Part shown: piece after piece, positions 27,076-35,804 of the stretch
Position numbering within the stretch: position 1 is the stretch's first letter
Layout: each line of letters opens with the position of its first letter
Source: Chitinophagaceae bacterium
Lineage (GTDB): Bacteria; Bacteroidota; Bacteroidia; Chitinophagales; Chitinophagaceae
Length of the DNA stretch: 64,000 nucleotides
Direction of reading: 5' to 3'
NCBI GenBank assembly: GCA_020403455.1
Contig: JADBXP010000004.1
Coordinates: 62,001-126,000, forward strand
Notes under the pieces: generated by a model
Database searches by the model: none
What the model saw: only the letters and a program-made list of their open reading frames with translations
What the model was told of the DNA's origin: nothing
Made by a program: the position numbers and the translations under genes

Positions 27076-28023
27076 ATGGGCTTCTCAATTCAAATCAATG
27101 AAGAGCATGGACTGGTTGCAGTGGTGCTATCGGATGGTAATGGAACATCGGCAGAAATTTATTCATTGGGAGGTATTCTGAACAGATACAGTATCCCTGT
27201 AAAAGGTCATTCATGTAACCTGGTAGCTGGATTTAACAGCTTAGCAGAGTCGCGCGAAAAAATCGGAGAGGCATTTCAGGGAGCCCGTTTGAGTCCGTTT
27301 GTCTGCAGGATGCGCAATGGCACTTATACCTGGTTGGGCGTGACCTACCACATTGAAAAAAAATACCTGGGTGCCCATGCGATACATGGATTGATGTATG
27401 ACTCGGTTTATACTGTTGTCGACACAAAGTCAGATGAGCAATCAGCAACAGTTGTTCTTGAGGGAAGCTATGATGGCTCTGACCCGGGTTACCCTTTTCC
27501 TTATCAGGTAAGGCTGGAATGGGTGCTCAGAAAGGAATCAACCTTAACTGTAACATCAACGATATGGCATGACAACGAAGAAATGATTCCTTTGGCGGAA
27601 GGTTGGCATCCTTACTTTTCATTGGGTGGAAGGACAGATGAATGGGAACTGCAGTTCAACACCAACAGGCAAATGGAATATGATACCGATTTGTTACCAA
27701 CTGGTCAGCTGATTGCAGATGATCGATTTGTACCCGGATGTTTGCTGGAGGGCATTCATCTGGACAATGGATTTGTTTGGTCTGATGATGAGGATCAACC
27801 GTACAAATGCATCTTAAGAAGCAAGGAAATTGAGTTGACGGTACTACCCGATAAGTCTTTTCCGGTCCTGCAGGTATTTACGCCTGATGACCGCAAGAGC
27901 ATTGCATTGGAAAATCTCAGCGGCGCACCCGACAACTTTAACAATCAACTTTTACTCATTAGCTTAGCCCCCGGAGAACAAAGGCATTTTTCCACCACCT
28001 ACAGAGCCAGGGAGATACTATGA
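27076..28023 (+). CDS. Aldose 1-epimerase (galactose mutarotase-like)
   Basis: 315 residues from the ATG at 27076. Starts further upstream would add a hydrophobic stretch running into the icmF promoter, and the family normally begins close to this point. Motifs are [22 protein letters not shown] and WHPYF, with the two histidines that act as general acid, and the C-terminal ALENLSG with the catalytic base glutamate. It interconverts alpha and beta anomers of hexoses in the cytoplasm. Its last six bases overlap the end of the convergent RidA gene. Confidence 0.88.
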   Translation: MGFSIQINEEHGLVAVVLSDGNGTSAEIYSLGGILNRYSIPVKGHSCNLVAGFNSLAESREKIGEAFQGARLSPFVCRMRNGTYTWLGVTYHIEKKYLGAHAIHGLMYDSVYTVVDTKSDEQSATVVLEGSYDGSDPGYPFPYQVRLEWVLRKESTLTVTSTIWHDNEEMIPLAEGWHPYFSLGGRTDEWELQFNTNRQMEYDTDLLPTGQLIADDRFVPGCLLEGIHLDNGFVWSDDEDQPYKCILRSKEIELTVLPDKSFPVLQVFTPDDRKSIALENLSGAPDNFNNQLLLISLAPGEQRHFSTTYRAREIL

Positions 28024-28401
28024 TGCAAGGGCAATCACACTGATCTCTACATTAACCCCTTTGGGTAACCCTTTTACAGCAACAGTTTCACGAGCAGGGA
28101 ATGCAGTAGTGAAGTAAGAACCATACACTTCATTCACTGCTGAGAACAATGACATATCGGAAAGAAATATGGTCGTTTTTACTACCTGATCCAAGCTGGT
28201 TCCGGCTGTATGCAGAATGGCCGTAAGGTTTTTCATTACCTGATGGGTTTCTGACTGGATGTTTTCCTGTTGTAGCTCGCCGGTTTCCGGGATGATAGCA
28301 ACTTGTCCGCTGACAAACACAAGACCATTGGCCTTGATGGCCTGATTGTAGGGACCGATGGGGGCGGGTGCCGCCGGGGTAATGATGACTTCTTTTGACA
28401 T
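28018..28401 (-). CDS. RidA-family reactive intermediate deaminase (cytoplasmic)
   Basis: 127 residues from the ATG at 28401; a longer frame from 28503 would overlap the tsaB promoter and start. The sequence is a full-length RidA: PIGPYNQAIKANGLVFVSGQ, then FPARETVAVKGLPKGVNVEI with the substrate-binding arginine and glutamate. It hydrolyses 2-aminoacrylate and related imines made by PLP enzymes. There is no signal peptide, in contrast to the exported paralogue at 10166-10684. Confidence 0.94.
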   Translation of the reverse strand: MSKEVIITPAAPAPIGPYNQAIKANGLVFVSGQVAIIPETGELQQENIQSETHQVMKNLTAILHTAGTSLDQVVKTTIFLSDMSLFSAVNEVYGSYFTTAFPARETVAVKGLPKGVNVEISVIALAS

Positions 28402-28451
28402 AACAATAAAATATTCAGCAAATTGACTACATTTCGTTGAACCTGCCAACC

Positions 28452-28459
28452 TAATTTTG
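28452..28459 (+). promoter_or_regulatory. -7 promoter element for tsaB
   Basis: TAATTTTG, an exact TAnnTTTG match, ends 24 bases before the tsaB ATG at 28484. Confidence 0.45.
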
Positions 28460-28483
28460 TCCAACAAAAAATCTTCCGCCAAA

Positions 28484-29176
28484 ATGTTACTGGTAATTGA
28501 CACGGCCCTGGAAAAAGCACATGTGGCATTGGTTCAGCCGGAGGGTTTATTGTCCCTGCGGGAAAATACCAATTCAAGGGAACATGCAGGTTTTGTTCCA
28601 TCTGCGATTGATGAGATGTGTCGGGAAACAGGCATTGGATTAGCCGAAGTGGCCGGTGTGGTGGTAATGAATGGCCCGGGAAGTTATACCGGATTGCGTG
28701 TTGGCTTATCTGCTGCCAAGGGAATTTGCTTTGCGCTGGAAAAACCTCTGTATGCTCTGTCAACATTGGAGCTAATGGCAGCAGCCCTGATTAGACATGC
28801 CGGTGAGCAGGGTGTCAAGATTGATTCAAATTCAGTTTTTTGTCCAATGATCGATGCCCGCCGTTTAGAAGTCCTTACAGGTCTGTACCACCATAATTTG
28901 AGAACGGTGAGAGAGCCATTTGCACTCATTGCTGATGAGCAGGTATTGCAGGAACTTGTGGGAAATTCTACCACCCTGTTTTCCGGAAACGGGGTTCAGA
29001 AATTGTTGCATTTATTCCCCCCCGGCGTTATTACTTTCCCGGAACTTGTGTACGAACCTTCAGATCTTGCCAGGATCACAAACCAATTAGTTCCAAAAAT
29101 TGAAGCTGCGGATCTTGCCTACATTGAGCCTTTTTATGTCAAGGATTTTTTCAATCCACTGAAAAGCATATCTTAA
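28484..29176 (+). CDS. tsaB: tRNA threonylcarbamoyladenosine biosynthesis protein TsaB
   Basis: 230 residues from the ATG at 28484; a TTG at 28457 lies inside the promoter element. TsaB is the ASKHA-fold scaffold partner of TsaD in forming t6A at position 37 of ANN-decoding tRNAs. Signs are LVIDTALEKAHVAL at the start, MNGPGSYTGLRVGLSAAKG around residues 57-75 and the C-terminal YVKDF. No other t6A gene is nearby. The AT-rich stretch after the stop holds an inverted repeat. Confidence 0.93.
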   Translation: MLLVIDTALEKAHVALVQPEGLLSLRENTNSREHAGFVPSAIDEMCRETGIGLAEVAGVVVMNGPGSYTGLRVGLSAAKGICFALEKPLYALSTLELMAAALIRHAGEQGVKIDSNSVFCPMIDARRLEVLTGLYHHNLRTVREPFALIADEQVLQELVGNSTTLFSGNGVQKLLHLFPPGVITFPELVYEPSDLARITNQLVPKIEAADLAYIEPFYVKDFFNPLKSIS

Positions 29177-29179
29177 GTT

Positions 29180-29206
29180 TATATATTTTATTTATTAAAA
29201 TATATA
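29180..29206. repeat. AT-only inverted repeat after tsaB
   Basis: Eleven-base arms at 29180-29190 and 29196-29206 pair perfectly across a five-base loop. The stem contains only A and T. It could act as a weak terminator for tsaB or as a binding site upstream of the arsR promoter. Confidence 0.45.
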
Positions 29207-29227
29207 TTAAAAACGGAAAAATATATA

Positions 29228-29248
29228 TAACTTTATAAGCTATAAGTT
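29228..29248 (+). promoter_or_regulatory. Candidate promoter and ArsR operator
   Basis: AACTTTATAAGCTATAAGTT (29229-29248) is a near-perfect dyad with one base missing in one arm. TAACTTTA (29228-29235) matches seven of eight positions of the -7 element and overlaps it. The ArsR start is 30 bases downstream, so autoregulation is a natural reading. Confidence 0.45.
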
Positions 29249-29278
29249 TTAACCCCCCAAAAACTTTAATTTATTGTT

Positions 29279-29614
29279 ATGAGCCAATCATTACAATCGA
29301 TAGAATTGTTGAATGGAAATGTGCAGGTTAAGGTCGATTTCGTGCATACTAAAAAAGCTGCCCTTATTCTTCGCTCTATCAACCACAAGCTCCGTCAGCA
29401 AATCATCAAGCTTCTGGATGAAAACCAGAAAATGACTGTTACAGAAATTTATGTGAAGTTGCGACTGGAACAATCTGTTGCTTCGCAACACCTGGCCATT
29501 TTGCGCAGGGCCGGCATTGTTGCCACCACGCGCGATGGAAAGTTCATTTACTACTCTGTTAACTACACTCGTTTAGCTGAAGTTGTAAAGTTCGTAGAGA
29601 CGCTGATCGCCTGA
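29279..29614 (+). CDS. ArsR/SmtB-family winged-helix regulator without cysteines
   Basis: 111 residues. The winged helix-turn-helix is clear: INHKLRQQIIKLLDEN, MTVTEIYVKLRLEQSVASQHLAIL (recognition helix) and the wing GIVATTRDGKFIYYSV. The protein has no cysteine at all, so the thiol or polysulfide sensing used by BigR, SqrR and CstR is not available, and metal-thiolate sensing is also excluded. It lies 79 bases before the persulfide dioxygenase fusion on the same strand and may regulate it, but that gene has its own -7 element. Confidence 0.88.
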   Translation: MSQSLQSIELLNGNVQVKVDFVHTKKAALILRSINHKLRQQIIKLLDENQKMTVTEIYVKLRLEQSVASQHLAILRRAGIVATTRDGKFIYYSVNYTRLAEVVKFVETLIA

Positions 29615-29622
29615 TTTTTCAG

Positions 29623-29630
29623 TAACTTTG
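29623..29630 (+). promoter_or_regulatory. -7 promoter element for the CstB-like gene
   Basis: TAACTTTG, an exact TAnnTTTG match, ends 63 bases before the ATG at 29694 and begins eight bases after the ArsR stop codon. Confidence 0.45.
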
Positions 29631-29693
29631 CGGTTGAATTTGCCACATGCTATTGAGTGTGGGTAAGATTTTTTTCCATTCAACCACCGAGTT

Positions 29694-31109
29694 ATGTTCA
29701 TCCGCCAACTTTACACGAGCTGCCTGAGCGAAGCTGCTTATTTCATAGAGAGCAATGGTGAGGCTGCCGTAATTGATCCCCTCAGAGACATTGAAGCTTA
29801 TCTGGATCTTGCCCGAGAGCGAAAAGCAACCATTAAATTTATTTTTGAGACCCACTTCCATGCTGACTTTGTTAGCGGCCATTTGGATTTGGCTGCTGCA
29901 ACCGGTGCTACCATTGTCTATGGTCCCTCATCTCGAACCAATTATCCTGTTCATCTTGCGAAAGATGGTGAGATCTTTTCATTGGGAAATATCAACCTTG
30001 AGGTGTTACATACTCCCGGACACACCATGGAAAGCAGTTGTTTCCTGTTAAAAGATGAGCAGGGAAAAAATCATGCAATTTTTACTGGTGACACGCTCTT
30101 CGTAGGTGATGTAGGTCGTCCGGATCTCGCACAAAAAGAAAATGTGATAACGATGGAAGACCTGGCAGGCATGTTGTATGATAGTCTGCAAACTAAAATC
30201 ATTCCACTGGCTGATGATGTGATTGTTTATCCCGCCCACGGTGCAGGAAGTAGTTGTGGAAAGAATTTGGGACCGGAAACATTCAGTACCATTGGTGACC
30301 AGAAAAAAACCAATTATGCACTACAAGCACAGACCAAGGAGGAGTTCATTCGTGCAGTGACTGAAGGACTGGCTGAACCACCCCAATACTTTCCTATCAA
30401 CGCACAAATCAATAAGCAGGGCTATAGCAATCTGGATGCAGTGTTGACAGCAGGGCTTCAACCCTTATCTGTCAGTGCATTCAAAGAAGCGGCTGCCCGA
30501 GAGGATGTCATAGTTTTAGATACCCGGCCATCATCAGAGTTTCCGGAAGGTTTTGTTCCCGGCTCGATTAGTATCGGCCTCGATGGTCGCTTTGCAGAAT
30601 GGGCAGGCAGTCTGCTTTCCTTCAACCATCCAATTCTATTGATAACAACTCCCGGAAAAGAAAAGGAAACCATCGTGCGTCTGGCACGTGTAGGGTTTGA
30701 TAAAATGATTGGTTATCTCGATGGAGGTATAGAGGCATGGCAACAAGCGGGAGAGTCCATTGACATGATCATAAATGTTGATGCTGATGAGCTCGCAATG
30801 GACATTCCATTCGATGATCATCTTGTGATAGTAGATGTTCGCAAAGAAACTGAGTTTGCCAATGGTCATCTGAAAGATGCAGTCAACCTGCCCCTGGATA
30901 GCTTAAAGGATCCGGGCTCTATGTCTGACCTGGATGACTCGCAAAATGTTTATGTTCACTGTCTCGGTGGTTACAGAAGCGTTATAGCAGCCTCACTCAT
31001 AAAAAGAGAAGGGTTTCACAATATCCGCAATGTTGTAGGTGGATGGAATGCCATTAGCCAGCTAGGGGACAAAGTAACCATTGTAAAAGAAGCAGCTGTT
31101 CTCAACTAA
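29694..31109 (+). CDS. CstB-like persulfide dioxygenase-rhodanese fusion
   Basis: 471 residues in three domains. The metallo-beta-lactamase domain (about 1-250) has THFHADFVSGH (His54, His56, Asp58, His63), HTPGH with His110 and TGDTLF with Asp133, as in the non-heme iron persulfide dioxygenases of the ETHE1 group. A middle rhodanese-like domain (about 265-360) has no active-site cysteine: its loop reads TTPGKE. The C-terminal rhodanese (about 375-465) has Cys423 in HCLGGYRS. This dioxygenase, pseudo-rhodanese, rhodanese order is that of Staphylococcus CstB, which turns persulfides into thiosulfate. The expected role is sulfide or persulfide detoxification in the cytoplasm. Confidence 0.88.
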   Translation: MFIRQLYTSCLSEAAYFIESNGEAAVIDPLRDIEAYLDLARERKATIKFIFETHFHADFVSGHLDLAAATGATIVYGPSSRTNYPVHLAKDGEIFSLGNINLEVLHTPGHTMESSCFLLKDEQGKNHAIFTGDTLFVGDVGRPDLAQKENVITMEDLAGMLYDSLQTKIIPLADDVIVYPAHGAGSSCGKNLGPETFSTIGDQKKTNYALQAQTKEEFIRAVTEGLAEPPQYFPINAQINKQGYSNLDAVLTAGLQPLSVSAFKEAAAREDVIVLDTRPSSEFPEGFVPGSISIGLDGRFAEWAGSLLSFNHPILLITTPGKEKETIVRLARVGFDKMIGYLDGGIEAWQQAGESIDMIINVDADELAMDIPFDDHLVIVDVRKETEFANGHLKDAVNLPLDSLKDPGSMSDLDDSQNVYVHCLGGYRSVIAASLIKREGFHNIRNVVGGWNAISQLGDKVTIVKEAAVLN

Positions 31110-31141
31110 ACTTTCCTTTCGTCTGAACCCAATCTGCAGCA

Positions 31142-32026
31142 TCAGGAAATTAATTTTTGTTTGGGATCTTGGGGGTTGTATTCCCATTTCCATCTGCGGT
31201 GACTCCACAAATAGTTGGAAGGATTCGCTCTTATAGCAGTTTCCAGATACCGTACATACATTTTGGTCAACTCTCCCTCAGGCAAGGATCTTGGATTTTC
31301 AGTAATCAATTCATACTGCAAATGGTAATGACCACGTCGGGGTTGTTGTATACTAATGAAGATTACTGCCGTGTCATTTGCTCTGGCACCGCGTTCCGGG
31401 CCTGAAGTAAATGCTGTTATCTTATCGAAAAAAGACACCCAATATGCCTTATCTATTCTGGCCGGGTTCTGATCAGCCACCAGTCCGAGTGCATATTTTC
31501 CTTTCACATAATCATGAAAACGATCTTTAAATTCAGCGGCAGGAATCAATATAGTATTGAATCTCTTCCGCATCCGATACATGATTCTATCAAAAGCTTT
31601 ACTGGTAAATGACATGTAGACCCCTACAAAAGGGAACCTACTTTTTCGTGCTACCCCCAGGTTGATCATTTCCCAATTAAAAAAATGAGCTGTATGTAGT
31701 TGAACATTTTTCCCCGAGTCAATGTATCGGTTAAGTACCTCTGCATTTGAAGTCACTCGTTGATCGAATCGTTTATCAGACATAGCAATGAGCTGAATCG
31801 TTTCAACCATTGTATTGACAAACTGATGATAAAAGTCTTTGGCTATGCGAACTCGCTCTGCCGCTGTTTTTTCCGGAAAAGCAATCAACAGATTACTCAT
31901 CACGACCTTTTTCCTGTAGCCAATGACATAGTAAGCGAGTACATATATACCATCACCGATGAAATACAACAAACGGTCGGGTAAAAGCGAAAGCAGGTAC
32001 AGTAAACTATAATAGATGTAAAACAT
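31142..32026 (-). CDS. Lipid A biosynthesis acyltransferase family protein (LpxL/HtrB-like)
   Basis: 294 residues from the ATG at 32026; the frame reaches a TTG at 32032. An N-terminal membrane helix is followed by the catalytic HFFNWE (H-x4-E) motif of late lipid A acyltransferases and by ADQNPARIDKAYWVSFF. It should transfer an acyl chain from acyl-ACP onto a lipid A precursor or a related aminolipid at the inner membrane. Bacteroidota often carry such genes outside lpx clusters. It is transcribed in the same direction as nadB, about 60 bases behind it. Confidence 0.88.
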   Translation of the reverse strand: MFYIYYSLLYLLSLLPDRLLYFIGDGIYVLAYYVIGYRKKVVMSNLLIAFPEKTAAERVRIAKDFYHQFVNTMVETIQLIAMSDKRFDQRVTSNAEVLNRYIDSGKNVQLHTAHFFNWEMINLGVARKSRFPFVGVYMSFTSKAFDRIMYRMRKRFNTILIPAAEFKDRFHDYVKGKYALGLVADQNPARIDKAYWVSFFDKITAFTSGPERGARANDTAVIFISIQQPRRGHYHLQYELITENPRSLPEGELTKMYVRYLETAIRANPSNYLWSHRRWKWEYNPQDPKQKLIS

Positions 32027-32087
32027 AGTCAACGATCAATCATGATAAAGATACAAACAATCTGTTGCAGGTATAGGCAGGGCATCA

Positions 32088-33698
32088 TTAAAGTACGATA
32101 TTCTGCAGCAGTGTGCTCTTTTCGCGGTGGTCGGTATTATAATGTAATCCACGGCTCTCCTTTCTAAACTGAGCACCCTTCACGATTAGGTAAGCTGAAG
32201 TAATTAGATTGCGCAATTCACAAAGTTGAGGCGACAAACGGGTAGTGCGGTAGAGTGCCTCGGTCTCTTCATACAATAGATCCATCCGCCGCATGGCACG
32301 CTGCAATCGTTCGTCTGTTCGAACAATGCCCACATAATCACTCATGATTTGTTGAAGTTCTTTTTTCGTCTGTGTTATCAAAATCATTTCCCGCGGATCA
32401 GTGGTCCCCTTAGCATTCCAATCAGGAATGTCATTCCTCCAATCAATTTGGTCAATTTGTGTCAGGCAATTTTCAAATGCCCGATGAGCAAAAACCATGG
32501 CCTCCAGTAAGCTATTGCTGGCAAGTCGATTGGCGCCATGCAAACCAGTGCTGGCACATTCCCCACAAGCATACAAATGATGGATAGAGGTTCTGCCCCA
32601 CGCATCGGTCTTGATGCCTCCACAACTATAATGTGCTGCAGGGGCTACCGGTATCATTTGCTGCATCGCATCAATACCGATGGTCTTACAGCGAGCATCA
32701 ATATTGGGAAAGTGCTCCTGAAATTTTTCGGCGTCGAGGTGTCGGCAATCCAGATAAACATGTTCGGTTCCTCCCACTTTCATTTCATTGTCGATGGCCC
32801 TGGCCACAATATCTCTTGGTGCAAGATCTTTCCTGTCATCATAGCGTGACATGAATGCTTCCCCGCTTTTGTTCCGAAGGATACCACCATCACCGCGAAC
32901 AGCTTCTGTTATGAGGAAAGAAGGTGATACGCCGGGCTCAAACAAGGCCGTTGGATGGAATTGGATGAATTCCATGTTCTCGATTCGTCCTTTCGCGCGA
33001 TAAACCATGGCAATGCCATCACCGGTAGCAATTTGAGGGTTGGTGGTTGTTCGGTAAACCTGACCGCATCCACCACTTGCCATCAAGGTGATCTTTGCCA
33101 ATATTTTTTCTGTCTCTCCCGTAGCGAGGTTAAGCACATAAACTCCATAACAAGTGATATCCGTACTCGATTTGGTAACCAGATAACCCAGGTGGTGCTG
33201 CGTAATGATATCCACAACAAAACAATGGTGGAGCAATTGAATATTTGGCAGGGTCGACATCTCTTCCAGCAAAGCACGTTCCATTTCTTTTCCTGTCACA
33301 TCTTTATAATGAAGTATGCGGTGAACACTGTGTCCGCCTTCTTTGCCCAAACTATAATCTCCGGTAGAAGTTTTATCGAATTCAGCACCATAACTGATGA
33401 TTTCCCGAATGCGCTCGGGACCCTCGTGAACAACCAGGTTGACTATTTCCGGATTACAAAGACCGTCACCTGCAATCAGCGTATCAGCAATATGTTTTTC
33501 AAAACTATCAGTTGACTCATCCCAAACACCTGCGATCCCTCCCTGGGCATACTTGGTATTCGTTTCATCAGCTTGTGTCTTGGTGATAACGGCAACTGAT
33601 TTATCTGGAAAAGCACGAGCAGTTTTAATTGCAAAAGTGAGTCCTGCGATTCCGGACCCGATCACTAAAAAGTCTGTCTTCTGAGGTGCTCTCATCAT
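32088..33698 (-). CDS. nadB: L-aspartate oxidase
   Basis: 536 residues. The FAD-binding GSGIAGL (14-20), the YAQGGIAGVWDESTDS segment, GGHSVHRILHYKD and CGECASTGLHGANRLASNSLLE are diagnostic of NadB and separate it from succinate dehydrogenase flavoproteins. It oxidises L-aspartate to iminoaspartate, the first step of de novo NAD synthesis with NadA; nadA and nadC are not in the window. ATG codons at 33698 and 33695 are both possible starts. It follows ispG by 34 bases on the same strand. Confidence 0.97.
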   Translation of the reverse strand: MMRAPQKTDFLVIGSGIAGLTFAIKTARAFPDKSVAVITKTQADETNTKYAQGGIAGVWDESTDSFEKHIADTLIAGDGLCNPEIVNLVVHEGPERIREIISYGAEFDKTSTGDYSLGKEGGHSVHRILHYKDVTGKEMERALLEEMSTLPNIQLLHHCFVVDIITQHHLGYLVTKSSTDITCYGVYVLNLATGETEKILAKITLMASGGCGQVYRTTTNPQIATGDGIAMVYRAKGRIENMEFIQFHPTALFEPGVSPSFLITEAVRGDGGILRNKSGEAFMSRYDDRKDLAPRDIVARAIDNEMKVGGTEHVYLDCRHLDAEKFQEHFPNIDARCKTIGIDAMQQMIPVAPAAHYSCGGIKTDAWGRTSIHHLYACGECASTGLHGANRLASNSLLEAMVFAHRAFENCLTQIDQIDWRNDIPDWNAKGTTDPREMILITQTKKELQQIMSDYVGIVRTDERLQRAMRRMDLLYEETEALYRTTRLSPQLCELRNLITSAYLIVKGAQFRKESRGLHYNTDHREKSTLLQNIVL

Positions 33699-33732
33699 TA
33701 CAAATTAAAGTATGGCAATAAAACTTGAACCA

Positions 33733-35748
33733 TCAAGCACTTGCGGGCTCAATCCACGCATCGTGCTCTTTTAAGAGATTGATGAGCTCCTGCACGGCTA
33801 TTTCACTGTCAATGTTGCGTTTCATAATATCCTTGCCTTTGTACAAGGTTATTTTACCGGGGCCGCTTCCCACATAACCAAAATCTGCATCCGCCATTTC
33901 ACCTGGACCATTTACAATGCATCCCATGATGGCAATTTTAACACCCTTGAGGTGATGGGTTACTTTTCTTATACGGGCAGTTGTTTCCTGAAGATCAAAC
34001 AATGTTCGTCCACAACTCGGACAACTAATGTATTCTGTCTTAGAGATGCGTGTGCGGGTAGCTTGCAATATTCCGAATGCAGTCGCATTCATAAATTCTT
34101 CCGGACCATTGAGTTGCACATAATTTCTCCCGCTGATAGTAGTTTGCTCTTTGCTGTTGATGGCATAGCTTTCAGTTGTCATGCCCAGACAAATGCCATC
34201 ACCCATGCCATCTAATAAAAGTGCCCCACATTCTGTTGCAAAGTGTATGAGATGTTCATCCGTTGTCAGGTGATTGCTATCGCATATCAATATTACCGGG
34301 TTGTTGATTTTTCTGTTCATTAGTTCCATGAACATTCTTCTCACTGCAGGCATAGCTTGTCTGGAACGGCTACTGAGTGCCAGAACAACGGTTGGATCAT
34401 TCGCCAATTCATCAAGACCGGTGAAATCATTGATATCGGAATTATCACTGAAGCAATCAACCATTACGATGTTCATGTGATTGCTTTTATGCGCAGCGGC
34501 TAAATATCCCGAAGTACTGAATAAGGGAACATACGATGAATGTTCTGCTACCTGTTCCCAGGTTGCAGGGTAAGTTACCACGCGAAGTGTACCCGGCAAC
34601 TCAAAATTCAGCAGGGAATTTCCTGTGAAAATATAATCGGCTGCCGTATCACTGATGTTCCACTTGTCGGTAGTAGCATCATAGTTATACCCTACTTTTA
34701 GCAAATCAGCGGGTTCTATATTTTTCAGTCGACTTAAATCTGCAATTACAACAGGCACTTGCTGCTGTCCAATATTGCCTACTGCGAAGGATGTTCTTCT
34801 TTGGTAGGAGAAAGGATCATAAGGAATTTTCTGAACCGATGGTATCAAAGCAGTTTCGGTGGATGGGAACACATATCTTTTAACCAGATCCCTGCAAACA
34901 GGGATTTCGAATTCAGGGTCTTCTGTGAGACTAACACGAATTGTATCACCTATACCGTCTTCGAGAAGTGTTCCGATTCCGGCTGCGCTTTTAATTCTTC
35001 CGTCTTCCCCATCACCTGCTTCTGTCACCCCCAGGTGCAAGGGATAGCACTCGCCAAACGATGTCAGCATCTGTTGCACCAGTAATCGATATGCCTGCAC
35101 CATCACCTTTGGATTACTGGCTTTCATGCTCAAAACAATCTGATGAAAATTTTCATCACGTGCAATGCGGAGGAATTCCATGGCACTTTCCACCATGCCA
35201 ATCGGCGTATCGCCATAACGACTCATGATGCGATCACTGAGTGAGCCATGATTGGTTCCAATGCGCATGGCTGTTCCATATTCTTTACAAATGCGAACGA
35301 GTGGAGTAAATTTTTCTCTTATCCTGTCAATTTCTTCCAGGTACTCTGCATCCGTATAATCAATCTGTTCGAATTTCTTTTTATCAACATAGTTCCCGGG
35401 GTTAACCCTCACCTTCTCGACTATCCGGGCTGCTATCTCTGCTGCATTGGGCGTAAAGTGAATATCTGCCACCAATGGGGTGTGATATCCTCGCTTGCGT
35501 AGTTCATTTTTAATCAACAATAAGTTCTCTGCTTCTTTCTTACTGGGAGCTGTTATGCGCACCAATTCGGCGCCTGCCTCAATACAACGAATGGATTGTT
35601 CAACAGTGGCAAGGGTATCCATTGTATCGGTAGTAGTCATGGTCTGCACCCTGATCGGATGCCCATTGCCCATTAATAAACCACCAATCGATACTTCTCT
35701 GGTTTTGAGTCTGCTGATGGAAGTCAGGCTATTACAATAGAGTTGCAT
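33733..35748 (-). CDS. ispG: 4-hydroxy-3-methylbut-2-enyl-diphosphate synthase, long form
   Basis: 671 residues, against roughly 370 in E. coli. IspG makes HMBPP from MEcPP in the MEP isoprenoid pathway using a [4Fe-4S] cluster. The TIM-barrel part at the N terminus has PLVADIHFTPNAAEIA and KVRVNPGNYVD. An inserted middle domain (about 270-560) has no counterpart in E. coli and resembles the plant and Bacteroidota/Chlamydia type. The cluster-binding C-terminal domain has CPSCGR (cysteines near 575 and 578) and MGCIVNGPGE (cysteine near 610). All ligands are present. It appears to lead an ispG-nadB-acyltransferase run on the minus strand. Confidence 0.97.
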   Translation of the reverse strand: MQLYCNSLTSISRLKTREVSIGGLLMGNGHPIRVQTMTTTDTMDTLATVEQSIRCIEAGAELVRITAPSKKEAENLLLIKNELRKRGYHTPLVADIHFTPNAAEIAARIVEKVRVNPGNYVDKKKFEQIDYTDAEYLEEIDRIREKFTPLVRICKEYGTAMRIGTNHGSLSDRIMSRYGDTPIGMVESAMEFLRIARDENFHQIVLSMKASNPKVMVQAYRLLVQQMLTSFGECYPLHLGVTEAGDGEDGRIKSAAGIGTLLEDGIGDTIRVSLTEDPEFEIPVCRDLVKRYVFPSTETALIPSVQKIPYDPFSYQRRTSFAVGNIGQQQVPVVIADLSRLKNIEPADLLKVGYNYDATTDKWNISDTAADYIFTGNSLLNFELPGTLRVVTYPATWEQVAEHSSYVPLFSTSGYLAAAHKSNHMNIVMVDCFSDNSDINDFTGLDELANDPTVVLALSSRSRQAMPAVRRMFMELMNRKINNPVILICDSNHLTTDEHLIHFATECGALLLDGMGDGICLGMTTESYAINSKEQTTISGRNYVQLNGPEEFMNATAFGILQATRTRISKTEYISCPSCGRTLFDLQETTARIRKVTHHLKGVKIAIMGCIVNGPGEMADADFGYVGSGPGKITLYKGKDIMKRNIDSEIAVQELINLLKEHDAWIEPASA

Positions 35749-35804
35749 GATAAAATGTTATTTTATTAACACCCGGCTTGAGCATTGGTTCTGTTCCGGG
35801 GCCG

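Noticed and set aside
29694..31109. Glyoxalase II (hydroxyacylglutathione hydrolase)
   Set aside because: The two rhodanese-like domains and the ETHE1-type metal pattern fit persulfide dioxygenase better.
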